A stretch of 7,196 nucleotides of DNA from Candidatus Cloacimonadota bacterium. Its GTDB lineage: Bacteria > Hydrothermota > E44-bin80. The notes under the pieces are model-generated. The model was not told where the DNA came from and searched no databases. It saw only the letters and a list, made by a program, of their open reading frames with translations. A program made the translations under genes and the position numbers. The DNA lies in NCBI GenBank assembly GCA_004376305.1, contig SOKD01000159.1, forward strand, positions 1 through 7,196, in the 5' to 3' direction. Within the stretch, counting starts at the first letter, position 1; each line of letters begins with the position of its first letter. This document shows, piece after piece, positions 1 to 5,648 of the stretch.

Positions 1-482
1 GATGGTTTTTTCTGCATGGGTCCTTTATCCGGCGTTTTCTCGGTTTCTGTGAAGTCCATAACCTTTGCTCCGGGGCAACTACATGATGGTTCGGTTTGCT
101 GTTCTTTCCGTATAAATTCCTCCGGTGAGATGTCAACATTATTTTCTTTCAGAACCTCCATTGCCTGATGCAAGAGATTATTTTCTCCGTGCTCTTTGAG
201 ATGAAGAAGATGAGCTTTTACCACATTTTTTCCCTGTTTTATAATGTTCTCCATTACTTTCTTTTCATCGTAGGGGTCGGCTTCTCTTTCCTCAATAAGA
301 ATGGCTTCTTCCGGACAGTGACCGATACAGGCGCCCAAACCATCACAGAAAAGGTCGCTTATGAGCCTCGCTTTTCCATCGATAATTTGTAATGCCCCTT
401 CCGGGCAGTTGGGGATACATAATCCGCATCCATTGCATTTCTCCTCGTCGATTTGTATAATTTGTCTGATGGTCTTTTTCAT
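1..482 (-). CDS. 4Fe-4S dicluster ferredoxin-like protein, 3' end cut by window edge
   Basis: Electron-transfer type iron-sulfur protein, presumably cytoplasmic; 160 codons are visible and no stop is reached. Counting from the ATG at 482, the first cluster motif is C16-x2-C19-x2-C22-x3-C26-P. The second is atypical, C46-x5-C52-x3-C56-P ([12 protein letters not shown]), and lacks the usual second Cys. A charged helical stretch follows (about 65-130), then a C-S-C-P-G motif (C134, C136). From memory, this combination (CDGLGAC plus a downstream CPG) marks a family of ferredoxin-like proteins of anaerobes about 250 residues or more long, whose exact role is not known to me. The ATG has its own Shine-Dalgarno (AGGA at 490-493, 7 nt spacing), supporting an independent start. 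However, the upstream PerR-like frame runs into this one without a stop, so a fused product is also possible. It is co-directional with the regulator and probably peroxide-responsive through the same promoter. Confidence 0.85.
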   Translation of the reverse strand, partial: MKKTIRQIIQIDEEKCNGCGLCIPNCPEGALQIIDGKARLISDLFCDGLGACIGHCPEEAILIEEREADPYDEKKVMENIIKQGKNVVKAHLLHLKEHGENNLLHQAMEVLKENNVDISPEEFIRKEQQTEPSCSCPGAKVMDFTETEKTPDKGPMQKKP

Positions 483-527
483 TTTTCTTTCCTTTTTTTT
501 GTTTTTTTGTTTTTTTTTGGTTTTTTT
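483..527 (-). other. A-rich slippage-prone junction between regulator and ferredoxin
   Basis: In the sense of the mRNA this stretch contains runs of 7, 9, 7 and 8 A separated only by CC or single C, then GG and further A-rich sequence. Read in the regulator frame it codes mostly Lys. All three frames are open through it. The given frame enters the ferredoxin, the frame with one A less ends at TGA 479-481, and the frame with one A more ends at 343. Such runs invite RNA-polymerase slippage and also sequencing or assembly length errors. The AAGGAAAG at its 3' end is the likely ribosome-binding site of the ferredoxin. Confidence 0.7.
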
Positions 528-935
528 CGTGCACTCCGAGCAAATACCGTAGAAGTATGCCTGCACCTCGTTCACGGTATGCCCACCAAATGATTTTCTC
601 CTTGCAACGGGACAGGGAATGTTAATATTGAAGATTTTTCTGCACTCCTCACAGTAAAAGTGGTGATGCGTCTCGGGAATGGGGTCATAACTGATGCGAT
701 CGCGTCTTATAGAAAGTTCCTGAATGAGACCTGCTTTCTTAAGTGCTTGAAGACTGGAGTAAATAGTTGCTGTTGATAGTGAGGGAAAGGTTTTCTTGAG
801 TGATTCATAAATTTCCTCAGCGGTTGGATGATTGTTGAGGTCTGAGTAAAGAAATTGCAGTATTGCAATTCGCTGGGGTGTCGCGCGGACACGTCTCTTT
901 TTCAGTTTACTTGCTATTGAATATGTCTTCCTCAT
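483..935 (-). CDS. perR: PerR-like Fur-family metal/peroxide-responsive repressor (frame continues into ferredoxin)
   Basis: A Fur-superfamily repressor that binds a dyad operator when metal-loaded. The winged helix is at about 17-75, with recognition helix [17 protein letters not shown]. Structural zinc is provided by C95-x2-C98 and C132-x2-C135. By alignment from memory with Bacillus PerR, regulatory metal ligands are conserved at H36, D84, H90 and H92, but the position of PerR Asp104 is Asn103. The match to ordinary PerR ends just after C135; what follows is a Lys-rich tail (136-151) encoded by A7, A9, A7 and A8 runs. As written, the frame has no stop and enters the ferredoxin at 482. Removing one A would instead end it at a TGA (479-481) overlapping the ferredoxin ATG. 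The start ATG at 935 has only a weak Shine-Dalgarno. A PerR box on its own promoter argues for PerR rather than Fur or Zur and for autoregulation. Confidence 0.88.
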
Positions 936-948
936 AATAAGTTCTATT

Positions 949-963
949 TAATAATCATTATAA
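949..963 (-). promoter_or_regulatory. PerR box (operator of the PerR-like gene)
   Basis: The plus strand reads TAATAAT-C-ATTATAA, which matches 13 of the 14 defined positions of the PerR box TTATAATnATTATAA. The single mismatch is at 950. The box overlaps the -10 hexamer and the expected transcription start of the adjacent regulator, an arrangement typical of autorepression. In so AT-rich a region chance matches occur, but position and quality together make it convincing. Confidence 0.8.
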
Positions 964-985
964 TGTAGGATTTGTTATTTGTCAA
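957..985 (-). promoter_or_regulatory. Consensus sigma70 promoter of the perR-ferredoxin unit
   Basis: On the minus strand TTGACA (980-985) and TATAAT (957-962) both match the sigma70 consensus exactly, separated by the optimal 17 bp. Transcription would start near 950, giving a leader of only about 15 nt before the ATG at 935. The -10 lies inside the PerR box, so bound repressor would block RNA polymerase. Confidence 0.85.
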
Positions 986-988
986 GAG

Positions 989-1015
989 AAAAATGAGAAA
1001 AGCCTCTCTCTTTTC
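989..1015 (-). terminator. Possible weak intrinsic terminator after acp
   Basis: On the minus strand GAAAAG (1010-1015) and CTTTTC (997-1002) can form a 6-bp stem with a 7-nt loop, followed by TCATTTTT. The stem is short and AT-rich, so intrinsic termination would be weak. Its place, just upstream of the -35 of the next promoter and downstream of the acyl carrier protein gene, is where a terminator would be expected. Confidence 0.25.
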
Positions 1016-1131
1016 AAGAAATAAAGTTGGATGGTACATCGGTTGTGGAAATTCAGGAGGAAAGTTTTCAAGCTTGACATAACTGAAACGGCTCCATTGA
1101 ATCTATGTAAGCCGATAATGCTTGAGATATT

Positions 1132-1362
1132 TTATATTTTGCTTTCTATATATTTTATTACATCTGCAACTGTTTCGAGTTTTGAAACATCCGCATCGGG
1201 AATCTGGATATTGAATTCTGCTTCAAATGCCTGAAGCAGCGCAATAAAATCAAGACTATCTGCTCCAAGATCGTTTGCAAGGGATGTTTCCGGTAAAACC
1301 TCTGCTTCTTGTACATCCAGCACTTCAACAATAATCCTTCTCGTGTTTTCGAATGTGGGCAT
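1132..1362 (-). CDS. Acyl carrier protein
   Basis: A 76-residue carrier protein that holds acyl chains on a phosphopantetheine arm. The attachment site is the Ser of GADSLD (S36), at the start of helix II, with the acidic helix II typical of ACPs following (EAEFNIQIPD). Length and composition match FAS-type ACPs. The ATG at 1362 is chosen over an in-frame ATG seven codons upstream. It begins the usual ACP N-terminus (MPTFENTRR) and has a strong GGAGGAG (1370-1376) at 7 nt. The gene starts 38 bp inside the preceding acyltransferase gene, so the two are probably translationally coupled. The neighbour is an acyltransferase rather than fabD, fabG or fabF, so this may be a second, specialised ACP rather than the housekeeping AcpP; that is inference. 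Confidence 0.95.
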   Translation of the reverse strand: MPTFENTRRIIVEVLDVQEAEVLPETSLANDLGADSLDFIALLQAFEAEFNIQIPDADVSKLETVADVIKYIESKI

Positions 1363-1990
1363 GATATGTCTCCTCCGATACATTTGAGTTTAACAGTTTC
1401 TTTATTTCGGTCATTATTTGCTCCGTTACCGCTTTCAATATTTTCTTGCTGTAGGGTTTATCGTAATATTCATCAAAATAGAGCGGTTTTCCAAATTCAA
1501 TGACGACCTTGCGCGGCCGGGGAATTCTCTGTCCTTTTAGCATAACGTTCTGCGTACCTCTGATTACCGTCGGAACAACGGGGACCTTTGCCTGCAATGC
1601 AATAAATGCTGTGCCTAATTTTGGGAGCTGCAAATCACCGTTTTTACTTACGGTTCCTTCAGGATACATGTCAATTACATGTCCATTTTTGAGAATTCCG
1701 GTGGCTGCACGGATAGATTGTCTATCGAGCTGACCCCTTTTTACAGGAAAGGCATTGAGTTTTGTAACGATAAATGCTGGCAGGGGTCTTCTGAATATTT
1801 CTTCTTTTGCCATTGTATGCAGTTGTCTTCGAATGGCAATACCTAAGATAAAGGAGTCTGAGTCGCTGGGATGGTTTGGAGCCAGGATCACGCCACCATG
1901 TCTCGGAATATTCTCAATGCCAATGGTTTGCAATCTGATGTACACTCGTGCAATGATCTTGAAAATTGAATGGAGGATCGAATAGACCAC
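1325..1990 (-). CDS. PlsC-family 1-acyl-sn-glycerol-3-phosphate acyltransferase
   Basis: A 221-residue acyltransferase of the LPLAT/AGPAT family, expected to acylate lysophosphatidic acid (or a related lysolipid) at the inner membrane, using acyl-ACP or acyl-CoA. The catalytic HX4D motif is H40-PSDS-D45. Block II is AFPVKRG (80-86), block III is the substrate-binding YPEGT (109-113), and block IV is VPVVPTVI (136-143). A hydrophobic amphipathic N-terminus (about 1-24) fits membrane association. The start is GTG at 1990 with AAGGAG (1997-2002) 6 nt upstream. The gene lies 31 bp after the PHA-type regulator and overlaps the ACP gene by 38 bp, so the three form one transcription unit; ACP next door could be its acyl donor. 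The overlapping C-terminal tail (about 205-221) is charged and is likely a non-conserved extension. The exact acyl acceptor cannot be read from the sequence. Confidence 0.93.
   Translation of the reverse strand: MVYSILHSIFKIIARVYIRLQTIGIENIPRHGGVILAPNHPSDSDSFILGIAIRRQLHTMAKEEIFRRPLPAFIVTKLNAFPVKRGQLDRQSIRAATGILKNGHVIDMYPEGTVSKNGDLQLPKLGTAFIALQAKVPVVPTVIRGTQNVMLKGQRIPRPRKVVIEFGKPLYFDEYYDKPYSKKILKAVTEQIMTEIKKLLNSNVSEETYHAHIRKHEKDYC
1370..1376 (-). promoter_or_regulatory. Shine-Dalgarno of acp, inside the acyltransferase gene
   Basis: GGAGGAG on the minus strand lies 7 nt before the ATG at 1362 and is embedded in the last codons of the plsC-like gene (encoding part of SEET). It decides the ACP start and shows that the 38-bp gene overlap is functional rather than an annotation artefact. 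Confidence 0.8.
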
Positions 1991-2021
1991 CGATAACTCC
2001 TTATCCTTTTATCATGGAATT

Positions 2022-2570
2022 TTATTGTTTTTTCGCTTCTGTATTAAGTTGCTTCTTCAGTTCATCAAGTTCTGATCTCAATCTCTTAAATTCTCTTCTG
2101 GTTGGCACATTCATGCGGGTAATGGTGTTCTTTATGAAAGCTTCCAGCATGTTCTTGCTTTCCTTGGTTCTGACAAGGAGCGCCTTCAGCAGATAGTCCT
2201 TCTGATGTTTTGATACCTTACCCATTTTGGCAAGTCTTCCAATGATCCTTCTAATTTTCTCCTCTGTAAGCGAGAGTAACTCCAGGGAGCCCCCAACAGG
2301 TTTCTCAAGGAAATCAATCACGGAAACTTTACCCTTCTTTATAAGTGCACGAAATAATCCTGATGTTGTGGTCAGGTTCTGTCCCTGTTTTTGCTGCAGT
2401 AAAATAATCTGTGCCAGGACTGTATGGGTAATATCGTCACCGGTACTGTTATCTATCACTTGAACTTCTTCTCCTGCTGCTATCATATCTGCAATACCGG
2501 TTAAGGTAATAAATTGTGACTCGTTTACATCGTACATTTTACGAGCAGCATATTTTTTAATAATTCTCAT
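2022..2570 (-). CDS. PHA-accumulation-regulator (PHB_acc_N) domain protein with phasin-like helical tail
   Basis: A 182-residue protein. Residues 1-60 match the PHA accumulation regulator DNA-binding domain: IKKYAARKMYD, then ITLTGIADMI, then VIDNSTGDDIT, the family's characteristic order. A middle segment (about 65-95) is followed by a charged, largely helical C-terminus. That ends in VPTRREFKRL and a heptad-like coiled coil (about 155-178), resembling the tail of PhaF/PhaI-type phasins. In PHA producers such regulators bind both DNA and granules; no PHA synthase is visible here, so the ligand is unknown. The ATG at 2570 starts the domain directly. In-frame TTG (2609) and GTG (2591) upstream would overlap the promoter and start site and are rejected. 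Only a weak AGG lies 4 nt before the ATG. It is first gene of a unit with plsC and acp, which suggests control of, or service to, lipid or acyl storage metabolism. Confidence 0.85.
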   Translation of the reverse strand: MRIIKKYAARKMYDVNESQFITLTGIADMIAAGEEVQVIDNSTGDDITHTVLAQIILLQQKQGQNLTTTSGLFRALIKKGKVSVIDFLEKPVGGSLELLSLTEEKIRRIIGRLAKMGKVSKHQKDYLLKALLVRTKESKNMLEAFIKNTITRMNVPTRREFKRLRSELDELKKQLNTEAKKQ

Positions 2571-2583
2571 GGTACCTGCTATC

Positions 2584-2598
2584 TTCCGCACTGCGGAA
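2584..2598. promoter_or_regulatory. Perfect 7-bp dyad, probable operator at the start site
   Basis: TTCCGCA-C-TGCGGAA is a perfect inverted repeat lying directly downstream of the -10 (2600-2605) and spanning the expected transcription start near 2593. It is GC-rich in an AT-rich intergenic region. The position suggests a repressor operator, most simply for the DNA-binding protein encoded next to it. A small 5' hairpin in the mRNA is the alternative. Confidence 0.55.
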
Positions 2599-2599
2599 T

Positions 2600-2628
2600 A
2601 GTATACCAAAAAAATGACTATTTGTCAA
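2600..2628 (-). promoter_or_regulatory. Sigma70 promoter of the PHA-regulator-plsC-acp unit
   Basis: On the minus strand TTGACA (2623-2628) is followed after 17 bp by TATACT (2600-2605), one mismatch from consensus. It shares the ten bases TTGACAAATA with the perR promoter. The transcript would have a leader of about 23 nt before the ATG at 2570. Confidence 0.8.
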
Positions 2629-2718
2629 TAATAAATGAAAAAAATATGAGTGCACAGACTAAGATATGTTGTTACGCTTTGATTGAGCGCTTGGGGAGTG
2701 GGATCCAAAAATTAGTAC

Positions 2719-2747
2719 TTGAAAAAAAAATCATTCTGTATTATAAT
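2719..2747 (+). promoter_or_regulatory. Sigma70 promoter of the efflux operon
   Basis: TTGAAA (2719-2724), a 17-bp spacer and a perfect TATAAT (2742-2747) predict a start near 2754 and a leader of about 70 nt before the GTG at 2825. An 8-bp palindrome TAACGTTA (2749-2756) sits at the expected start site, but it is too short to call an operator with confidence. Confidence 0.75.
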
Positions 2748-2824
2748 GTAACGTTATTCTGATGTGGTGGATTGCCATGGGTTTTCAACGAGGAAGTGAA
2801 GGTAATTGAAAAATAGGAGGATAT

Positions 2825-3415
2825 GTGTTTCGTAGACTTCTCATTATATTATTTCTCATAACTCTTTTAATACCACTTTACGGTAGGATACCATTTTCTG
2901 CGGGACTTCAGTATTCATCATATACTCTTTACATGGACGATGAAGATGCGGAAATTACAGGGGGTTTTGGTGGTGAAATCGGGATTACTGATATTCTTCC
3001 TCATATTGGTTTGAAACTCCGTATGAGCAAAATACGGTTTACCACGTCGGCGGAGAACATTCCATACGATTATGAGTACATGCCCGTATCTCTGTGTACC
3101 AGTTTTGACATGTTACCTTTTTATGATGCATTTTGGTTAAGCCTTACCATGGAAACAGGATTTGGATACTATTTCTGGAAGGGAATGCAGAATGATGAAA
3201 TCGTCATTCTTCCAACAGGCGGTAAGATGGATGAGCGGGATTATGGCTTTCTTGGTGGTTTTACAATTCAGCTGAAGCCTCTCAGAAATATTGCTATTGA
3301 ATTTTCGACCCGCTACAACTATATAGCCAGCTCAAACATTCACAAATACGGTTATTTTGACAAGGATGAGAAATTGTGGGAGAATGGAATCGGGATAAAA
3401 TACTTAATACAATAG
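2825..3415 (+). CDS. Small outer-membrane beta-barrel protein, first gene of efflux operon
   Basis: A 196-residue exported protein of unknown function. Residues 1-20 are a signal peptide: RR after Met-Phe, then a strongly hydrophobic core ending near LYG. The mature part is rich in Gly and aromatic residues, with alternating strands typical of an 8-stranded OmpA/OmpW-like barrel (GGFGGEIGI, GFLGGFTIQL, IAIEFSTRYNY). It ends in an amphipathic strand (GIGIKYLIQ) resembling a beta-signal, although the last residue is Gln rather than an aromatic. The start is GTG at 2825 with AGGAGG (2815-2820) 4 nt upstream; an ATG two bases earlier is in a frame that stops within 13 codons. It lies 30 bp before the TolC-like gene and probably shares its promoter. 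It may be an accessory surface or pore component of the pump, but a co-transcribed unrelated porin-like protein is equally possible. Confidence 0.75.
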   Translation: MFRRLLIILFLITLLIPLYGRIPFSAGLQYSSYTLYMDDEDAEITGGFGGEIGITDILPHIGLKLRMSKIRFTTSAENIPYDYEYMPVSLCTSFDMLPFYDAFWLSLTMETGFGYYFWKGMQNDEIVILPTGGKMDERDYGFLGGFTIQLKPLRNIAIEFSTRYNYIASSNIHKYGYFDKDEKLWENGIGIKYLIQ

Positions 3416-3445
3416 AGTAACATTCCTCTTTGTATTGGAGGTGAG

Positions 3446-4717
3446 ATGGTAATATTATTTATTTTTCTTGCTGGAATTTCTGCGACGGATACAGTACACC
3501 TGACATTGGAGAAAGCGGTAGAGTATGGTTTGAAACATAATCCTGAAATTGAGCAATTTGCAATAAATTATAAGAAATCCGAGATAAAAGTTCAGGATGC
3601 AATTTCCGTATATTATCCATCCTTATCACTCAATGGATATTTTGCATATCTGAGCGACGTTCCTGTTTTTGAGTTTGATGGGATGCCGGTTCCAATGGGC
3701 CAGCATAGGAATTACAGTGTTTCGTTATCACTCCAACAGGTTATCTTTGCCTGGGGAAAGCTCTATGATATGTATAAGATTACCGAGATACAATCAGAAA
3801 TTGCCGAACTTACTTTAAAACGAAAACACCAGGAAGTTCGATATGCAATAATTGATATGTTCTATGGATTATTGATACTCGAAAAGCTGGTTGAACTTAC
3901 TAACGAAAGCCTGATCCAGTTGCAGAGGCATGAGCAAGCCGTTGAAAAACGTTACAGGGCAGGGCTCGTTCCACATTTTGAGCTCCTGCGCTCTCAGGTT
4001 CAGGTCGCCAATCTGAAACAAGGGGTGATCGAAACAGAAAATGGTTTGACCCTGACAAAGGAAGGTTTCAAGATGCTTATGGGCATGGAGCTCGATGTAG
4101 AGATTGAAATATCCGGTGATTTAACAGTCTTTGAGGAGGTTTATGCTCTTGATGAATTAATTGATGAAGCGCTCGTAAACAGGATTGAAATAAAAAATAT
4201 AGAGAACTTTGAGCGGATTGCAGAGAGGGCTCGTCTTATTGCGAAGAAAATCTTACTTCCATCAATTGTTGCAGGTGCAACATACGAACGAAAGAGACCA
4301 TTTAGTTTCGGCGGAGACCAGTGGGGTTCGAATCTAACGTTCACTATAGGTTTTCAGTTTCCAATTGTATCGGGATTTAAAACGCGGTATCAATATGAAG
4401 AAGCATTGTTGGTGCTGAAAGAAGCGGAATTGGCAAAGAACAATCTCGAGAAAGCGGTTACGGTTGAGGTGAAGCAAGCATTTTTTAGCCTTCAGGCAGC
4501 CAGGGAGGGAATTGTTGCGACGCGAGAAAACGTTAATCAAGCTGAAAAAGCATTTGAAATCATTGAAACAAGGTATAGAAATGGGCTCGTAACAAATCTT
4601 GAATACCTCGACACTCAGCTTGCCCAGATGCAAGCAAAAATAAACTACCTGTCAGCATTAAAGAATTGCCACTCAGCACGAGCTGCGCTGTATAAAGCAA
4701 TTGGTAAGGAGGAATAG
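3446..4717 (+). CDS. TolC-family outer membrane efflux channel
   Basis: A 423-residue outer-membrane factor: a trimeric channel crossing the outer membrane and periplasm that receives substrate from the adaptor and RND pump. The typical N-terminal signature is present (LTLEKAVEYGLKHNPEIEQ, about 19-37). The two internal structural repeats are visible as RYRAGLV (169-175) and RYRNGLV (376-382), each followed by a long helical segment. The strands around residues 53-100 and 272-312 would form the barrel. The signal peptide (about 1-13) is short and lacks the usual positive residues; no in-frame start exists upstream, and GGAGG (3437-3441) supports the ATG at 3446. Length is within the normal range. 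The stop codon is immediately followed by the adaptor's ATG, so translation is likely coupled. Confidence 0.93.
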   Translation: MVILFIFLAGISATDTVHLTLEKAVEYGLKHNPEIEQFAINYKKSEIKVQDAISVYYPSLSLNGYFAYLSDVPVFEFDGMPVPMGQHRNYSVSLSLQQVIFAWGKLYDMYKITEIQSEIAELTLKRKHQEVRYAIIDMFYGLLILEKLVELTNESLIQLQRHEQAVEKRYRAGLVPHFELLRSQVQVANLKQGVIETENGLTLTKEGFKMLMGMELDVEIEISGDLTVFEEVYALDELIDEALVNRIEIKNIENFERIAERARLIAKKILLPSIVAGATYERKRPFSFGGDQWGSNLTFTIGFQFPIVSGFKTRYQYEEALLVLKEAELAKNNLEKAVTVEVKQAFFSLQAAREGIVATRENVNQAEKAFEIIETRYRNGLVTNLEYLDTQLAQMQAKINYLSALKNCHSARAALYKAIGKEE

Positions 4718-5602
4718 ATGCGAAAGGCAATTATTATTGTTATCATAGTAATAATTCTACTGGTACTTGTAGTCTTCAGGATACAGAGCATACGGAGGAG
4801 CAGGACGGCAGAGATTGAAAAGTTGCCACTCCCGGTTGGAATTATGATCGCAGAGTATGGCGATGTTTCAAGCACATGCGAGGTCCTTGGAAGCATTACA
4901 GCAAGAAAAACAGCGCAGGTTTTTCCAGAAACAAGGGGTCGTATCACACGCATTTTAGTCAAAGAAGGTTCAAGGGTGCATAAGAATGGCAGGCTCATGG
5001 CTTTAAGGAACGAGGCAATTGGTTTTGATTATCAGGAGGGATTCATTAAATCTCCAATTTCAGGAAGCGTTGCGAAAATAATGGTTGATATTGGCTCTAT
5101 GGTTACGCCGCAGATAGCGGTCGCTGAGGTTGTTGATTATTCAACGGTGAGCATTACTTTTGTTGTTGCAGAAACAGATATTGCCTGTGTGAGTAAGAAG
5201 AACACTGTTTCCGTTACCATTGATGCTTTACCGAAGGAAATATTCACAGCGAAAATTACAGAAATAAGTCCTGTAATTGATCCATTGACAAAAACGGTAC
5301 ATGTTAAGGCAGGGGCTGATAATCAAGACCGAATGCTCAAACCCGGGATGACAGCACGTATTACGATTAGCCTTGGGCAGAAAGAGAATGTTCTGGTTGT
5401 TCCAAAGAGTGCTTTCAGGAATGGTTTTGTGTTTGTTGTTGAAGATAGTATAACTGAAAAAAGGGCGGTTACCACAGGAATTACTGGCGATATGTATATT
5501 GAAATTATTGAAGGACTTGCTGTAGGTGAAAGAATTGTTGTTGTGGGACAGGAAAGACTTACAGGCGAGGAGAAGGTAAATCCAATTGAAGCCGATAAGT
5601 AA
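4718..5602 (+). CDS. RND periplasmic adaptor (HlyD/MFP family), hairpin-less
   Basis: A 294-residue membrane fusion protein linking the RND pump to the TolC channel. Residues 3-21 are a single uncleaved membrane anchor, with no lipobox Cys, followed by RRSR. The two half-lipoyl motifs are at about 68-98 (RGRITRILVKEGSRVHKNG) and 108-138 (IKSPISGSVAKI). A beta-barrel domain (about 140-220) contains the usual VIDPLTKTVHV and LKPGM motifs, and a membrane-proximal domain (about 224-290) contains VLVVPKSA and EGLAVGERIVV. Only about ten residues join the half-lipoyl motifs, where most adaptors carry a coiled-coil hairpin of tens of residues; this explains the short length. Borrelia BesA is a known hairpin-less adaptor. 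The ATG abuts the tolC stop, and AAGGAGG (4706-4712) lies 5 nt upstream. Confidence 0.93.
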   Translation: MRKAIIIVIIVIILLVLVVFRIQSIRRSRTAEIEKLPLPVGIMIAEYGDVSSTCEVLGSITARKTAQVFPETRGRITRILVKEGSRVHKNGRLMALRNEAIGFDYQEGFIKSPISGSVAKIMVDIGSMVTPQIAVAEVVDYSTVSITFVVAETDIACVSKKNTVSVTIDALPKEIFTAKITEISPVIDPLTKTVHVKAGADNQDRMLKPGMTARITISLGQKENVLVVPKSAFRNGFVFVVEDSITEKRAVTTGITGDMYIEIIEGLAVGERIVVVGQERLTGEEKVNPIEADK

Positions 5603-5648
5603 GAAATCCAAGTAATCAAATAACCAGGATTATTGAATGGAGTAAAAG

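Larger units (their letters stand above)
936..1131. other. Intergenic region between acp and perR
   Basis: About 200 bp. The part next to perR holds the promoter and PerR box. The rest has no convincing gene: an open frame on the plus strand at 1031-1234 runs into the acyl carrier protein gene antisense and shows no protein-like character. No tRNA-like structure is seen. Confidence 0.6.

Noticed and set aside
343..543. Lys-rich minus-strand open frame of 66 codons
   Set aside because: It lies one base out of frame with the regulator and ferredoxin and runs through their coding sequence. It would be used only if one A were added in the junction runs.
168..552. Plus-strand open frames opposite the ferredoxin
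   Set aside because: Antisense to well-supported iron-sulfur coding sequence; hydrophobic stretches come from reading A/G-rich codons backwards.
1089..1114. Inverted repeat CGGCT-N16-AGCCG downstream of acp
   Set aside because: Only 5 bp with a 16-nt loop and only three T after it on the minus strand, so it is weak evidence for a terminator.
1031..1234. Plus-strand open frame entering the acp gene antisense, with a TTGACA at 1074
   Set aside because: No suitable -10 at 17 bp, no good ribosome-binding site, and more than a third of it is antisense to the acyl carrier protein.
1363..1383. Acyl carrier protein start seven codons upstream (MYRRRHI extension)
   Set aside because: The GGAGGAG would then lie inside the gene, and the extension is not ACP-like; the start at 1362 has ideal spacing.
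2571..2609. Upstream TTG or GTG starts for the PHA-type regulator
   Set aside because: They overlap the predicted -10 and transcription start, and the conserved domain begins at the ATG at 2570.
2749..2756. Palindrome TAACGTTA at the efflux operon start site
   Set aside because: Eight bases in AT-rich DNA is expected by chance; no extended symmetry around it.
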